A DNA stretch of 64,000 bases from Myxococcales bacterium (GCA_013298625.1 JAAFIF010000034.1:16529-80528), one strand, 5' to 3'; shown: positions 1 to 11,877, counted from the stretch's first letter. Notes: generated from the letters alone by a model not told the origin. Numbers and translations are program-made.

Positions 1-245
1 TGTTCGAGAACGACCTGTGGCCGTAGCCCAGCGTCAAATCACTGAAATAACTAAAGAAAGTATCTTGTCGCGTCATCGCGCCCTCTCGCCGAACGTCCCC
101 GCCGCGATGCCGCCGTTCGACTCGAGGATCGACGGCGTCGAGAGGGTGGATGCCCGTCGCGCACAGCGCCGCGAGGTGAGCGCAATGAACGAACGTCACC
201 CCTTGTTCGCCGCTGCATTTTCGCCATAACCGTTGCGCCTGCCCC
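1..245. other. Upstream region of the sigma factor gene
   Basis: No convincing gene is seen here. The first 60 bases are the most AT-rich part. A possible plus-strand promoter for the sigma-factor gene is TTGTTC at 203-208 and CATAAC at 225-230 with a 16-base spacer. The short open frame 17-229 is Arg-rich and has no ribosome binding site, so it was not called. Confidence 0.35.
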
Positions 246-869
246 GTGCGTACTGACTCCCACGAAGCAATGACCAGGGACGGACGAGCGGAGACCCCTC
301 CGCCGCCGCTCGAAGTGCTCATGGAAGCGTTCATCGCCGGAGACACGAGTGCGTTCAACCAGCTCTACGGGCGGCTCGCTCCGCGCGTGCTGTCGTTGCT
401 CGCCGCGCTCTCGGGCGACCGCCGACTGGCTGAGGACCTCACACAGACCACGTTCATGAAGATCCACCGCGCGCGAGACACCTACGCGCGCGGGGCCCGC
501 GTCGAGCCCTGGGTGTTCGCGATCGCGCGACGGACCCTGCTCGACGAGCGTCGCAGAAAGAAGCGCAAGCCCGAAGACCTCAGCTCGGACGGAACCATGC
601 CCGAACCCCGCAACGACGATTCACCCGAGTCCTCGCGACTCGACCCCGAGCAAGAGCGAAAGCTCTATGCCCGCATGGCGGATCTGCCCGATCCCCAGCG
701 GGAAGCGCTCGTGTTGCTCAAGGTCCAGGGCCTGTCCATCAACGAAGCCGCACGCCTGGCCGGCACCACGCCGGGCGCCATGAAGCTGCGCGCCCACCGC
801 GCGTACGAGTCCTTGCGCGAAGCGCTCGGCCACAAGCCCACCCGAGACGAACACGGAGAACCACAGTGA
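246..869 (+). CDS. ECF-type RNA polymerase sigma factor
   Basis: A sigma-70-family ECF sigma factor of about 200 residues that should direct core RNA polymerase to a small regulon. Region 2 spans roughly residues 28-110 (FIAGDTSAFNQLY, then a DLTQTTFMKIH core). An acidic, Pro-rich linker follows. Region 4 lies at about 140-195 with an ARLAGTTPGAMKLRAHRAY helix-turn-helix. GTG at 246 and in-frame ATG at 270 are both possible starts, and the conserved part begins after either. The stop overlaps the next start as GTGA, so translation is coupled to the anti-sigma gene. This is the usual layout of an ECF sigma factor held by a membrane anti-sigma factor. The inducing signal cannot be read from the sequence. 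Confidence 0.93.
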   Translation: MRTDSHEAMTRDGRAETPPPPLEVLMEAFIAGDTSAFNQLYGRLAPRVLSLLAALSGDRRLAEDLTQTTFMKIHRARDTYARGARVEPWVFAIARRTLLDERRRKKRKPEDLSSDGTMPEPRNDDSPESSRLDPEQERKLYARMADLPDPQREALVLLKVQGLSINEAARLAGTTPGAMKLRAHRAYESLREALGHKPTRDEHGEPQ

Positions 870-1651
870 GCGCGCAGTGCGAACGCACGCTGGACCTGCT
901 GAGCGACGGAGCTCCGCTCGACGACGCCGCGCAGGCGCACGTCGCGCAATGCGCTCGCTGTCGCGCGATGGTCGGCGACGACGACGCGCTGTCCGCCATC
1001 GTGGCCGAGCCCGTCGCGAGCGCGCCTCCCATGAGCGCCGCGCTCGCCGCGGTCGCGAGCCAGCCCGTCGCCCCGTCGCGCTTGCGCGAGCCGTCGGTGC
1101 GCGCCCTCGCCGCCATCGCGCCCGCCGCGACCATCACGGTCGCCGTCGTGTCCATCGCGATCCGCAGCGATTTTACTGCGCTCTCGTGGCTCGCCCGATG
1201 GCTCCCGGTCCTCTCGCTCGCCGCGCTCGCGCTCGTCGGAGTCTCCTTCGCCTCCGCCCGCGGCCGCGACAACCTCGGCACCCCGCACCGCGTTCGACTC
1301 GCGATCGCCATCGCGACGGTGATCGCGTTCGAGCTGCTCTCGATCTCGCTCGGCGTCGCGCCCACGTGGGGCGGAGAGATCGAACACCACATCGCCTGCG
1401 CGCTCTCGGGCTCGGGGCTGCCGTTGGTGCTGGTTCCGCTCACGATGTTCGCCCTTCGGCGCACGGACGCGGTGCGTCCCGCCGTCAGCGGCGCAGCGAT
1501 CGGCGCTGCGGTCGCCGCGGTCATCGCGATCATTCAGCACTTCGAGTGCGCAGCTCCCTCGCGGATGCACACCGCCCTGTCGCACGGCGTCTCGTTCGTG
1601 ATGGCCATGGCCCTCGGGTCCTGGCTCGGGCGTCGCTGGCTCGCGCCGTAG
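866..1651 (+). CDS. Zinc-motif membrane anti-sigma factor (NrsF/DUF1109-like)
   Basis: Likely sequesters the sigma factor encoded immediately upstream. The N-terminus has a zinc anti-sigma motif, His25-x3-Cys29-x2-Cys32 with a further Cys5. Residues from about 75 onward form six hydrophobic segments ending in a Gly-rich helix near the C-terminus. This matches the six-helix NrsF/DUF1109 type, here preceded by a zinc-finger-like cytoplasmic domain. The GTG start overlaps the sigma stop by four bases. The last codons (RRWLAP and stop) lie inside a 29-base direct repeat whose second copy sits 1.6 kb downstream. The role is well supported by motif and position; the exact family name is less sure. 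Confidence 0.85.
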   Translation: MSAQCERTLDLLSDGAPLDDAAQAHVAQCARCRAMVGDDDALSAIVAEPVASAPPMSAALAAVASQPVAPSRLREPSVRALAAIAPAATITVAVVSIAIRSDFTALSWLARWLPVLSLAALALVGVSFASARGRDNLGTPHRVRLAIAIATVIAFELLSISLGVAPTWGGEIEHHIACALSGSGLPLVLVPLTMFALRRTDAVRPAVSGAAIGAAVAAVIAIIQHFECAAPSRMHTALSHGVSFVMAMALGSWLGRRWLAP

Positions 1652-1659
1652 CTCTTCGC
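1631..1659 (+). repeat. 29-bp direct repeat, left copy
   Basis: This segment, which includes the final codons and stop of the anti-sigma gene, recurs at 3228-3256 with 28 of 29 bases identical. The only difference is C at 1652 versus A at 3249. The two copies flank the solenoid gene 1694-3118. Confidence 0.85.
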
Positions 1660-1693
1660 GCGCGGCCGCCGCGTGACGCGTCGACCGCTGGAT

Positions 1694-3118
1694 TCACCGG
1701 CGATTCTGCGCGGGTTGCGCCCGGAGCCGCGCTTCGATCGCGCGCTTCTTCTCCGACCACTGCTCGTACGCGAGCCCCGACCAGTCGTCGCTCCACAGCG
1801 ACAGCGCGCGGCCTCGCAACACCGGAATCGCCTCGATCCGCGCGAGCGTCTCGTCGGTGAAATCCGTGACCGTGATCTTCACGTCCGTCAACGCGTCGAA
1901 GCTCATCTGTCCCAGCACCTGCTCGACGAGGTCCACCGGAGCGCACACGTTCGCGAGGTGCGTGAGCGAGCCGAAGTGCGCCTCGCCGATCGACGCCCAG
2001 AACGCCGTGATGTCGTCGCGGTCGCGAGCGCGGTCGACGGTGAGCGCGACGAGCCCATCGAGCTTCGCCACCGCTCGTCCGGACTCTTGTCCGAGATCCG
2101 AAGCGATCACGTCGAGCGTGCGCACGCCTCGAACGAGCGGGCTCGACAACAGCGCCGCCCACCACGAATCACCGAGCGATTCGCCGAACAGTCTCAGCGA
2201 GCGCACGGATCGATGCGACAGCTCCGAGGCCGTGCGCAGCGAGTCGGCTCGCGTCGGCGCGCCTTCGCCCTCGTCCACCAGCTGAACGGTCGCCGTCTCG
2301 AGCGCCGGGGCGCGCGCGAGCAGCGTTGAAAACGTGTGCACCGTCCCGTGCGCGGCGCTCACCGATCGCAGCCGCGGCCAGTCCATCTCGGCGATGCGCA
2401 GCCACACGGGCAGCACCCTTCGATGCTGCCACGACGCGGCGAACGACCCGAGCGAGAGCCGCTCGATGCGCGCGGAGTGCCCGTCGCCAAGCGCGTCCAA
2501 GAACGCGTCGCACAGATGGACGTTGTCGCCGACAGAGAGCTCCCGCAGCGCCGTAGCGTGCGGAGATCGGAGACATCGGGCGATCGACGCGCTCTCCGTT
2601 CGCTCGACGGAGAGCGAACGCACCGTCGAGAGCGTCGGCGACGAGGCGAGCGCCGCGATCACCGACTCGGTCCAAGGGTGAAGACTCAGCTCGACCTGCT
2701 CGATGGGCGCCGACGACAGCGCGCTCCAAAGCGCCTCGGCGGTCTCGGGGCGAACGACCGCGCGCACCTTGCTGATGGGTGAGCACAGCTCGAAGCGCTC
2801 GAGGCGAGGAAGGCTCTCGGCGTCGAGCCCGCGCAGATGCGCGACGAGCTTGCTCCACTGCGTCTCGGTCGGGTCCGAGAGGTAGAGCGATCGCGCGATG
2901 ACCGACGCCGGATGCGCGGTCTTCTTCGTCGCCCACTCGAGGGGCCAGCGACGAAAGTGAACGGGCCACGACGCGAGCGCGTCCTGCAGCGGCTGGAGCC
3001 ACGAGTCGATCGACCGCAGCGCGGCTGGCGTATTCGCGACGTCACACAGGCTTCGCCACCCGTCCCACGACGGGCGTTGGCGAGCGATCGCGAGGAGCTG
3101 TTCGTTGGGCGACTGCAC
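1694..3118 (-). CDS. Leucine-rich solenoid protein of unknown function
   Basis: A 474-residue protein without a signal peptide or membrane helix. It consists of irregular Leu-rich repeats such as LRELSVGDN, IERLSLGSF, VRSLRLFGES and LVALTVDRA, spaced about 25-45 residues apart, which suggests an LRR-like binding solenoid. The N-terminal 100 residues (PNEQLLAIARQRPSWDGW) resemble the short domain that precedes repeats in large paralogous families of myxobacteria; this is a recollection, not a search result. The GTG start has no clear ribosome binding site. It is antisense to both neighbours and lies exactly between two copies of a 29-base direct repeat, so it may be an insertion between the anti-sigma and transporter genes. 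Function unknown. Confidence 0.75.
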   Translation of the reverse strand: MQSPNEQLLAIARQRPSWDGWRSLCDVANTPAALRSIDSWLQPLQDALASWPVHFRRWPLEWATKKTAHPASVIARSLYLSDPTETQWSKLVAHLRGLDAESLPRLERFELCSPISKVRAVVRPETAEALWSALSSAPIEQVELSLHPWTESVIAALASSPTLSTVRSLSVERTESASIARCLRSPHATALRELSVGDNVHLCDAFLDALGDGHSARIERLSLGSFAASWQHRRVLPVWLRIAEMDWPRLRSVSAAHGTVHTFSTLLARAPALETATVQLVDEGEGAPTRADSLRTASELSHRSVRSLRLFGESLGDSWWAALLSSPLVRGVRTLDVIASDLGQESGRAVAKLDGLVALTVDRARDRDDITAFWASIGEAHFGSLTHLANVCAPVDLVEQVLGQMSFDALTDVKITVTDFTDETLARIEAIPVLRGRALSLWSDDWSGLAYEQWSEKKRAIEARLRAQPAQNRR

Positions 3119-3227
3119 GAGCGGCGCATCGGTATGAACGACGCCCCTCCGGTCCGCAATCGAACGCCGAAGGATCTTCGCAGCTCACCAGCGCGGGGCC
3201 CGTCGGCGCGTTGGCGCGACGCGTCGC

Positions 3228-3256
3228 CGTCGCTGGCTCGCGCCGTAGATCTTCGC
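3228..3256 (+). repeat. 29-bp direct repeat, right copy
   Basis: Second copy of the 1631-1659 repeat. It still reads the last codons of the anti-sigma gene (Arg-Arg-Trp-Leu-Ala-Pro-stop) although no gene precedes it here. It lies about 30 bases upstream of the OPT transporter start. Confidence 0.85.
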
Positions 3257-3284
3257 CCGGTCAATCGTGCGACCATCGCGCGCG

Positions 3285-5350
<2,066 letters not shown>

Positions 5351-5351
<1 letters not shown>

Positions 5352-5920
5352 TGGAGACCGAAGCGAAGAAGAGCACCGCAGAGACGCTCGCCTCGTGGGT
5401 GCAATACCTGGGGATGACCATCGCCATGCTCGGCGGCGCGACCTGGCCCGCCCCGCGGTGGACCGTCGTCGCAGGGGGCATCGGCGTGCTCGGCGCAGGC
5501 ATCGTGTGGGCGCGCCTCGCCGCCGGAAAGCGCACAGCCGCAGGCGTCAACGCCGGAGGCGACCGCGCGATCGAGCGCGTTCAGAGCGCGCTCGACGCGG
5601 CCAAGCAGCGCACCGCCGCCGTGCGCGCGAGCGCCGAGAGCGCGGCGTTCGAAGCGATCGCCAACGAGTGCGAGGGCATCGTGCGCGACTGCGTCGAAGC
5701 CGTCGCCGCGCAGCAAGAGAGCCTCTCGCGCACCTACGGATTCGCGGGCTACGCGCAGGTCATGACGCCGTTTGCCGCCGCCGAACGCTGGCTCAACCGC
5801 ACGTGGAGCGCCGCGAGCGACGGCCACCGCCCCGAGGTGCTCGCGTCGCTCGATCACGCGATCGAGCACATCGACGAGGCGCTTCGCGAGTGCGCTGTGC
5901 TGACCAAGAGCGCGAAGTGA
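5351..5920 (+). CDS. Small membrane protein coupled to the OPT transporter
   Basis: A 189-residue protein not assigned to a family. Residues 15-60 hold two hydrophobic segments (VQYLGMTIAMLGGATW and WTVVAGGIGVLGAGIVWA). The rest is a helical, Ala- and Glu-rich cytoplasmic domain with possible coiled coil. The ATG overlaps the transporter stop by one base, so it is very likely an accessory or regulatory partner of the transporter; that role is inferred only from coupling. It is followed by a palindrome-rich convergent gap. Confidence 0.75.
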
Positions 5921-5929
5921 GCGTGTGCG

Positions 5930-5984
5930 GCGCGCCATCTTGATCGCCCGAGAGGGCGTACGGCGCGCCATCAAGATGGCGCGC
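5930..5984. repeat. Nested palindromes, probable REP-like element or bidirectional terminator
   Basis: A perfect 15-bp inverted repeat pairs 5930-5944 (GCGCGCCATCTTGAT) with 5970-5984. Its loop carries a second hairpin, CGCCC-GAGA-GGGCG, at 5945-5958. The right arm can alternatively fold on itself (5963-5972 with 5975-5984, 10 bp). It lies just after the stop of a plus-strand gene in a convergent gap. Confidence 0.7.
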
Positions 5985-6143
5985 TTGCGCGTGGCGTAGC
6001 CAACGTGCGCCCAGGCAACAGCCTGGGCTGAGGCAACCGGGGTTCTCCCTCTGAAACACCAGCGCTTCATCACGCTCTCGCGTCGGCGCGCGCCCCCTCA
6101 CCTGCCTCAGCTCGGGCCTCGTGCCCGAGCGCTTGTCGGCTGC
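5985..6143. other. Convergent gap between repeats
   Basis: No gene seen. Together with the two repeat blocks this forms the 345-base gap between a plus-strand gene ending at 5920 and a minus-strand gene ending at 6266. Reading frames across it are Arg-rich noise. Confidence 0.4.
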
Positions 6144-6233
6144 GCCGCACGCAAGCGCGCCGACTTGACGGCGCGCGGATGCCGCACGCGAGCGCGCCGA
6201 CTTGACGGCGCGCGGACGCCGCACGCAAGCGCG
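6144..6233. repeat. 37-bp tandem repeat carrying GCGCGCC palindromes
   Basis: A 37-base unit occurs at 6144-6180 and 6181-6217, with a partial third copy from 6218. Each full unit contains an 8-bp stem GCGCGCCG/CGGCGCGC around the loop ACTTGA (6155-6176 and 6192-6213). The stem and the CTTGA core resemble the palindrome at 5930-5984, so both look like members of one intergenic repeat family. Confidence 0.75.
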
Positions 6234-6265
6234 CGGTAGCTCGCCCGCGACAGCGAACCGGCGCG

Positions 6266-6880
6266 CTACTCGACGCGCTTGATGATGTGAAACCCGAACT
6301 GCGTCTCGACCACGTCCGAGATCGCGCCGACCGCGAGCGCGAAGGACGCGCGCTCGAACGGCTCGACGGTCTGCCCGCGCGTGATGAAGCCAAGGTCTCC
6401 GCCCTTGCCCTCGTGGCCAGGCTCGTCGCTGTTCTGGCGCGCGAGCGCGATGAAGTCCTCGCCGCTGCGCGCCCGCTGCAGGATGGTCGCGGCGAACGCG
6501 CGCGCTTGATCCTTCGTTCGCGTGATCGTGGGCATGCGCATGATCGAGTCGGTGTGCGAGATGAGCACGTGCGCGACGTGCACGCGCTCGCCCTGCCCCG
6601 GCTGCGGCGGCTGCGCGGGCGAAGGCTGCTGTTGCGCTTGCGCGGGCGTGGGTGACGGCGTTGGCGTGGGCTGCGCCTCGGGCGACGGAGCAGCGGCCCC
6701 GCCGTCACCGAGCGCCGACGGGTCGGGGACGAGCATGTCGCGCAGCGGAGAAACAGCGGGAGGCGCGGCGGACGGCGCGGGCGCTGGGGTCAACAGCAGG
6801 TCTCCGCCGTTGCGGTTGCAGGCCGAGAGCGCAGCGACGAGCGCAAACGCAGAGACAACACGAACCTTCGCAGTGAGCAT
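6266..6880 (-). CDS. Parvulin-type peptidyl-prolyl isomerase lipoprotein
   Basis: A 204-residue envelope foldase. The signal peptide ends in a lipobox (ALVAALSAC, Cys21), followed by a long Pro/Ala/Gln-rich linker (about 25-95). A PpiC/rotamase domain comes next: HVAHVLISHTDS, the SGEDFIALARQNSDEP segment, GGDLGFITRGQ, and a final FGFHIIKRVE. It should help fold secreted or outer-membrane proteins in the periplasm. A good promoter, TTGTCA-17-TTACAA, ends five bases before the ATG, so the transcript may be nearly leaderless. It stands alone, facing the OPT operon. Confidence 0.92.
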   Translation of the reverse strand: MLTAKVRVVSAFALVAALSACNRNGGDLLLTPAPAPSAAPPAVSPLRDMLVPDPSALGDGGAAAPSPEAQPTPTPSPTPAQAQQQPSPAQPPQPGQGERVHVAHVLISHTDSIMRMPTITRTKDQARAFAATILQRARSGEDFIALARQNSDEPGHEGKGGDLGFITRGQTVEPFERASFALAVGAISDVVETQFGFHIIKRVE

Positions 6881-6889
6881 CGCCGTGGT

Positions 6890-6918
6890 TTGTAATGGGT
6901 TCGGGGGTGCCGTGACAA
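6890..6918 (-). promoter_or_regulatory. Sigma-70-type promoter of the parvulin gene
   Basis: On the minus strand TTGTCA (6918-6913) and TTACAA (6895-6890) are separated by exactly 17 bases. The expected start of transcription lies only a few bases before the ATG at 6880, leaving no room for a Shine-Dalgarno site. Confidence 0.55.
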
Positions 6919-7002
6919 CCGCGCAGCGCGTGATGGATGTACTTCAGTTCTTACTTCGATAAGCATTGGACTTGCGCCGTGTTTTGCCGGTGATTCGCGG
7001 CA

Positions 7003-7986
7003 ATGCTTGCGCTTCGGTTACCAGTGGGGGACACCTATCGCGCCTTGAGCGACGTGGACAAGCCGCACGAATCCCCGAGCCCTGAAGACGCGCGCTCGAT
7101 GCGCTCGTCGCTCGCGGGCGTGGGCCGCGCGCGCCCGGACGCGGTCCTCCCCGACACGCACTTCACTGCAGCAACGCTGCGCTGGACCGACGCACACCTC
7201 GCCCTCGAGCTCTGCCTCGACGATGACCTTCGCTCGACGGTGATCGTGGCGCGCGACGAGCTCTCGGGTGGATGGTTCGTCCCCGCGTTTACCGAGCGCG
7301 CGCTGGGCCTCGCGCTCGCCGGCGAAGAGCGGCCCGTGGTCACCACGGCGAACTTCGCTCCGTGGCTCGTCATCGCCACCCGCGACGGCCGATGGCTCGC
7401 CTTCTCGACGCCCGATCGCGACCGCGCCTACGACCTCCTCGAAGCCTTCGCGCTCGGCCCCAGCACGCGAAGCGCAGCGTGGGAGCTCTTCGGCCTCAGC
7501 CCCAACGCAGAGTCCCCTCCCGCGTCGCGCGCGGTGTGGCCCCCGACCCGCGCCACCTTCGAGCGCACCAGCGCTGGCGCCATCGCGTCCACGGTGATCG
7601 TCGACGCCGTCATCGCGTACGCGGGCGCGTGGCTCGCGCTCGCGGTCGTCACCAGCACCGCGGTCGCCGCCGTGGCCTGGAGTCGAAGCGCGCTTCGCAA
7701 GAGAATTTCCAGTCTATCCATCGATCACGAGCGGGGGCGCGCGTCGCTCATGAGCCCGACGCTCGAGCCGCTCGACCTCGACCTCAGCAAGATCGAAGGC
7801 GTGCGATTCACGCGCTCGGGCGTCGTCGTCGAGTACGAAGATGCGCCGAGACCCATCGTCGTCGACGTGCTCGACCGCAACGAAGCCGCGCGCGCCGTCG
7901 AAGGACAAGACACAGCGCTCTCGAAGCTGCGCGTCGCTCACACCTTCGCCGACTGGGCGCTGCGCGCGAGAGACCGACGCCGGTGA
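7003..7986 (+). CDS. Membrane protein of unknown function
   Basis: A 327-residue protein that I do not recognise. The first 170 residues are soluble and beta-rich. One long hydrophobic stretch at about 197-225 (VIVDAVIAYAGAWLALAVV and following) could cross the membrane once or twice, and it is followed by a C-terminal soluble domain resembling a small beta barrel (SIDHERGRASLM, VVEYEDAPRPIVVDV). It converges on the NtrC-like regulator with a gap of six bases. Another ATG lies further in, but codon bias supports the whole reading frame. Nothing indicates a pathway. Confidence 0.7.
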   Translation: MLALRLPVGDTYRALSDVDKPHESPSPEDARSMRSSLAGVGRARPDAVLPDTHFTAATLRWTDAHLALELCLDDDLRSTVIVARDELSGGWFVPAFTERALGLALAGEERPVVTTANFAPWLVIATRDGRWLAFSTPDRDRAYDLLEAFALGPSTRSAAWELFGLSPNAESPPASRAVWPPTRATFERTSAGAIASTVIVDAVIAYAGAWLALAVVTSTAVAAVAWSRSALRKRISSLSIDHERGRASLMSPTLEPLDLDLSKIEGVRFTRSGVVVEYEDAPRPIVVDVLDRNEAARAVEGQDTALSKLRVAHTFADWALRARDRRR

Positions 7987-7992
7987 ACGCGC

Positions 7993-9450
<1,458 letters not shown>

Positions 9451-9499
9451 CTCGTCGACGAGGGTCGCACGAACGCGACGCGACGAGACAGCGATGATG

Positions 9500-10123
9500 T
9501 CAGCGGCGTCCGGCGTCGGGGACGCTCGACGGACCAGGGCCGTTCGAGCGCGGGCCGGGCGTCGGGCCGGGGCCCGGGTTCGCTCCGCTCGGCGGCAGCA
9601 CAGGCCCCGCGGTGAAGTTCACTTGAAACTGTCCGCGCACGACCATCGGCGTCTGCCCGTGCTGAAACGTGCCCTCGTAGCGCCCCACGCCGCGACCGGG
9701 CGCGAGGGTCTCGAACTGCACGAACCCGCGCGGATCCGCGCCGAGCGTCTGGTTGCCGTCGAGCGTGATGCGAATGCTCGCGCCGCTCGAAGGCCCGAGG
9801 TCGATGCGCTGCCCCGCGCGCGCGTTGGGAACGTCGATCTCGATGCGACGCACCACGCCGCGACGGCCGCTCGCCGTGATCTGCGCTCGGTTCGTCGTCG
9901 GGTCGTAGCGCGCGCCCGACGCGGTCACTGGCAACCGCGCATCTCCCGCCATTCCGCCGCCAACGGCGCCAACGGACGCGACCGAGACCGTGATGAACCC
10001 CGTCCCTCCGACGACCACCTGCGCCGACGCCACGGCCGCGGCGAGCACCGCGGACGCGCCGAGAGAACCGAGGACCAGAGCCGCTTTGTGCGAAGTCATT
10101 GGCGAGAGCATCTTGTGATTCAT
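9500..10123 (-). CDS. Secreted protein of unknown function
   Basis: About 207 residues with a signal peptide (ALVLGSLGASAVLAAAVASAQ). A beta-rich body of roughly 130 residues follows, then a Pro/Gly-rich tail (PGPGPTPGPRSNGPGPSS). It is likely periplasmic or cell-surface. Starts at 10123 and 10099 are both possible; the second places the signal peptide at the very N-terminus. It is divergent from the Nudix gene with a gap of about 42 bases, so the two may share a control region. I know no family for it. Confidence 0.65.
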   Translation of the reverse strand: MNHKMLSPMTSHKAALVLGSLGASAVLAAAVASAQVVVGGTGFITVSVASVGAVGGGMAGDARLPVTASGARYDPTTNRAQITASGRRGVVRRIEIDVPNARAGQRIDLGPSSGASIRITLDGNQTLGADPRGFVQFETLAPGRGVGRYEGTFQHGQTPMVVRGQFQVNFTAGPVLPPSGANPGPGPTPGPRSNGPGPSSVPDAGRR

Positions 10124-10165
10124 CGTACGACGAACGGTGAGCGCGTAGATTCATCGACAGCTCCG

Positions 10166-10630
10166 ATGGGCGATCGAAATCCTCACCCGACGTGGTTCTT
10201 CGCGATGGTGCTCGTCCAGAAGGGCCATCGCTTCGCGGTCGTGCACGAGAAGAAGCACGGTCAACGCTGGTATTTTCCTGCCGGTCGCGTCGAGCCGGGC
10301 GAGACGTTGCCCGAAGCCGCGCTCCGAGAGACCCTCGAAGAAGCTGGGATTCACGTGGCGCTCACGGGGATCTTGCGGGTCGAACACACGCCGCAGCCAG
10401 GCGGAGGCGCGCGGGTGCGAGCGTTCTTCACCGCGCGGCCCATCGACGATTCGCCGCTCAAATCTCAGCCCGACGAGCACTCGCTCGAAGCTCGATGGTG
10501 CACCGTCGACGAGCTGCGCGCGCTCGAGCTGCGCGGCGACGAGGTGATCGACTGCGTCGAGGCCGTCCTGCGAGGCGCCGCCGTCGCGCCGCTGTCGATG
10601 CTCACCAGCGAAGGCGCCCCCTGGCGCTGA
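10166..10630 (+). CDS. Nudix hydrolase
   Basis: A 154-residue enzyme of the Nudix superfamily that hydrolyses nucleoside-diphosphate-linked substrates. The Nudix box starts at GRVEPGET and ends at RETLEEAGI, matching GX5EX7REUXEEXGU except for Thr at the first hydrophobic site. The start at ATG 10166 puts the conserved beta-strand (WFFAMVLVQKGHRFAVVHE) at the right distance. A much longer open frame extends upstream but overlaps the divergent secreted-protein gene and is not credible. Substrate specificity cannot be assigned. Confidence 0.9.
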   Translation: MGDRNPHPTWFFAMVLVQKGHRFAVVHEKKHGQRWYFPAGRVEPGETLPEAALRETLEEAGIHVALTGILRVEHTPQPGGGARVRAFFTARPIDDSPLKSQPDEHSLEARWCTVDELRALELRGDEVIDCVEAVLRGAAVAPLSMLTSEGAPWR

Positions 10631-10636
10631 GCGAGG

Positions 10637-11848
10637 CTACTCGCTGCTCAAGCCCACGGACGCGCCGTCGGTCGCGACGAACTCGCCGTGCAGCGCGCGC
10701 GTGAGCCCGTCGAGCTTCGCCCGATCCACGAGGACGCTGATGCGAAACGCCGTCGTCACGAGGCTCTCGACCGAGGCGCCCTCGCGCGCGAGCACCGACA
10801 GCGCCCGCGCGAGCACGCGCACGTCGCGCGTGATCCCGTCGCCCACGAGCGAGACCGCGCCCAAGTCTTCGCGCACCTCGACGCCCGCCCCCTCGATGGC
10901 CGCCTTGCCCTTCGCCCAGTCCGGCACCCTCGAGAGCGGAACCACGAACCGCACCTCGTCCCCCGCCGCGTGCAGCTCCTTCATCGGAACGTCGCTCTCT
11001 CCGCACGCGCGCGTGATCGCCTCGAGCCCGACGCCCTTCGCCCTCGCGTACGCGACCTTCGCTTCGGACACCACCGCGCGAACGCCCGACGCCTCGCGCA
11101 CGACCCCGAGTCGCACCACCGTCTCGCGTCCCCCGTCCACGGGATCGTCGGTCTTTCTCGCATAAATCGCGATCCCGTGACGCTTGGCGAACTCCACGGC
11201 CTCGGCGTTGAGCACCTTCGCGCCCGCCTCGGCCATCTCTTGCAGCTCTTCGTAGCCCATCTGCCCGATGTGCTTCGCGTCGCCGACCACACGCGGATCC
11301 GCCGTGTAGACCCCATCCACATCCGAGTAGATCTCGCAGCGCTCGGCGCCGATCGCCGCCGCGATGGCCACCGCCGTCGTGTCGCTCCCGCCGCGACCCA
11401 GCGTCGTGATCTCGCGCTTGTACGACATGCCCTGGTAGCCCGCGACGATCACGATGCGCCCGCGCGCCAGCTCGTCCTCGATGCGAAACGGTCGCACCTC
11501 GATGATCCTGGCGTCGAAGTGCCGGTCGTTGGTCAAGATCCCCGACTGCGAGCCGGTGAACGAGATCGCGTCCTCGCCCATCGAGTTGAGCGCGATCGCC
11601 AAGAGCGCCATCGTCGTTCGCTCGCCGACCGACAACAGCATGTCCAGCTCTCGGCGCGGCGGCGCGGCGCTCACTTCGTTGGCGAGCGAGAGCAGCTGAT
11701 CCGTGGTCTTTCCCATCGCGCTGACCACGACGCACACCGCGTAGCCCGCGCGCTTCGCGGCCACCACGCGCTCGGCGACGCAGCGGATCTTCGCGATGTC
11801 CGCCACCGATGATCCCCCGTACTTCTGCACGATGATCTTCTGTCCCAT
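10637..11848 (-). CDS. lysC: Aspartate kinase
   Basis: Phosphorylates aspartate, the first step to lysine, threonine, methionine and diaminopimelate. At 403 residues it has the size of a monofunctional aspartokinase. The kinase domain opens with IIVQKYGGSSV and includes VSAMGKTTDQL, the TLGRGGSDTTAVA substrate loop and YSDVDGVYTADPR. Two ACT regulatory domains fill the last 140 residues (SLVGDGITRDVRVLARAL, then ESLVTTAFRISVLVD). AAGG lies four bases before the ATG at 11848. It follows the STAS gene in the same direction after 29 bases, in an operon with the glycosyltransferase gene. A longer in-frame extension upstream is out of place and overlaps the STAS gene. Confidence 0.95.
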   Translation of the reverse strand: MGQKIIVQKYGGSSVADIAKIRCVAERVVAAKRAGYAVCVVVSAMGKTTDQLLSLANEVSAAPPRRELDMLLSVGERTTMALLAIALNSMGEDAISFTGSQSGILTNDRHFDARIIEVRPFRIEDELARGRIVIVAGYQGMSYKREITTLGRGGSDTTAVAIAAAIGAERCEIYSDVDGVYTADPRVVGDAKHIGQMGYEELQEMAEAGAKVLNAEAVEFAKRHGIAIYARKTDDPVDGGRETVVRLGVVREASGVRAVVSEAKVAYARAKGVGLEAITRACGESDVPMKELHAAGDEVRFVVPLSRVPDWAKGKAAIEGAGVEVREDLGAVSLVGDGITRDVRVLARALSVLAREGASVESLVTTAFRISVLVDRAKLDGLTRALHGEFVATDGASVGLSSE

Positions 11849-11877
11849 GACCTTCGCTCTCTCTCGCGGCGCGTGAA

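Noticed and set aside
17..229. A 70-residue plus-strand frame at the left edge
   Set aside because: No ribosome site, Arg-rich composition and no recognised motif; it covers the sigma-factor promoter region.
6144..6233. Tandem 37-bp units as a CRISPR array
   Set aside because: Units are directly adjacent with no spacers, only about 2.4 copies, and no cas gene is present.
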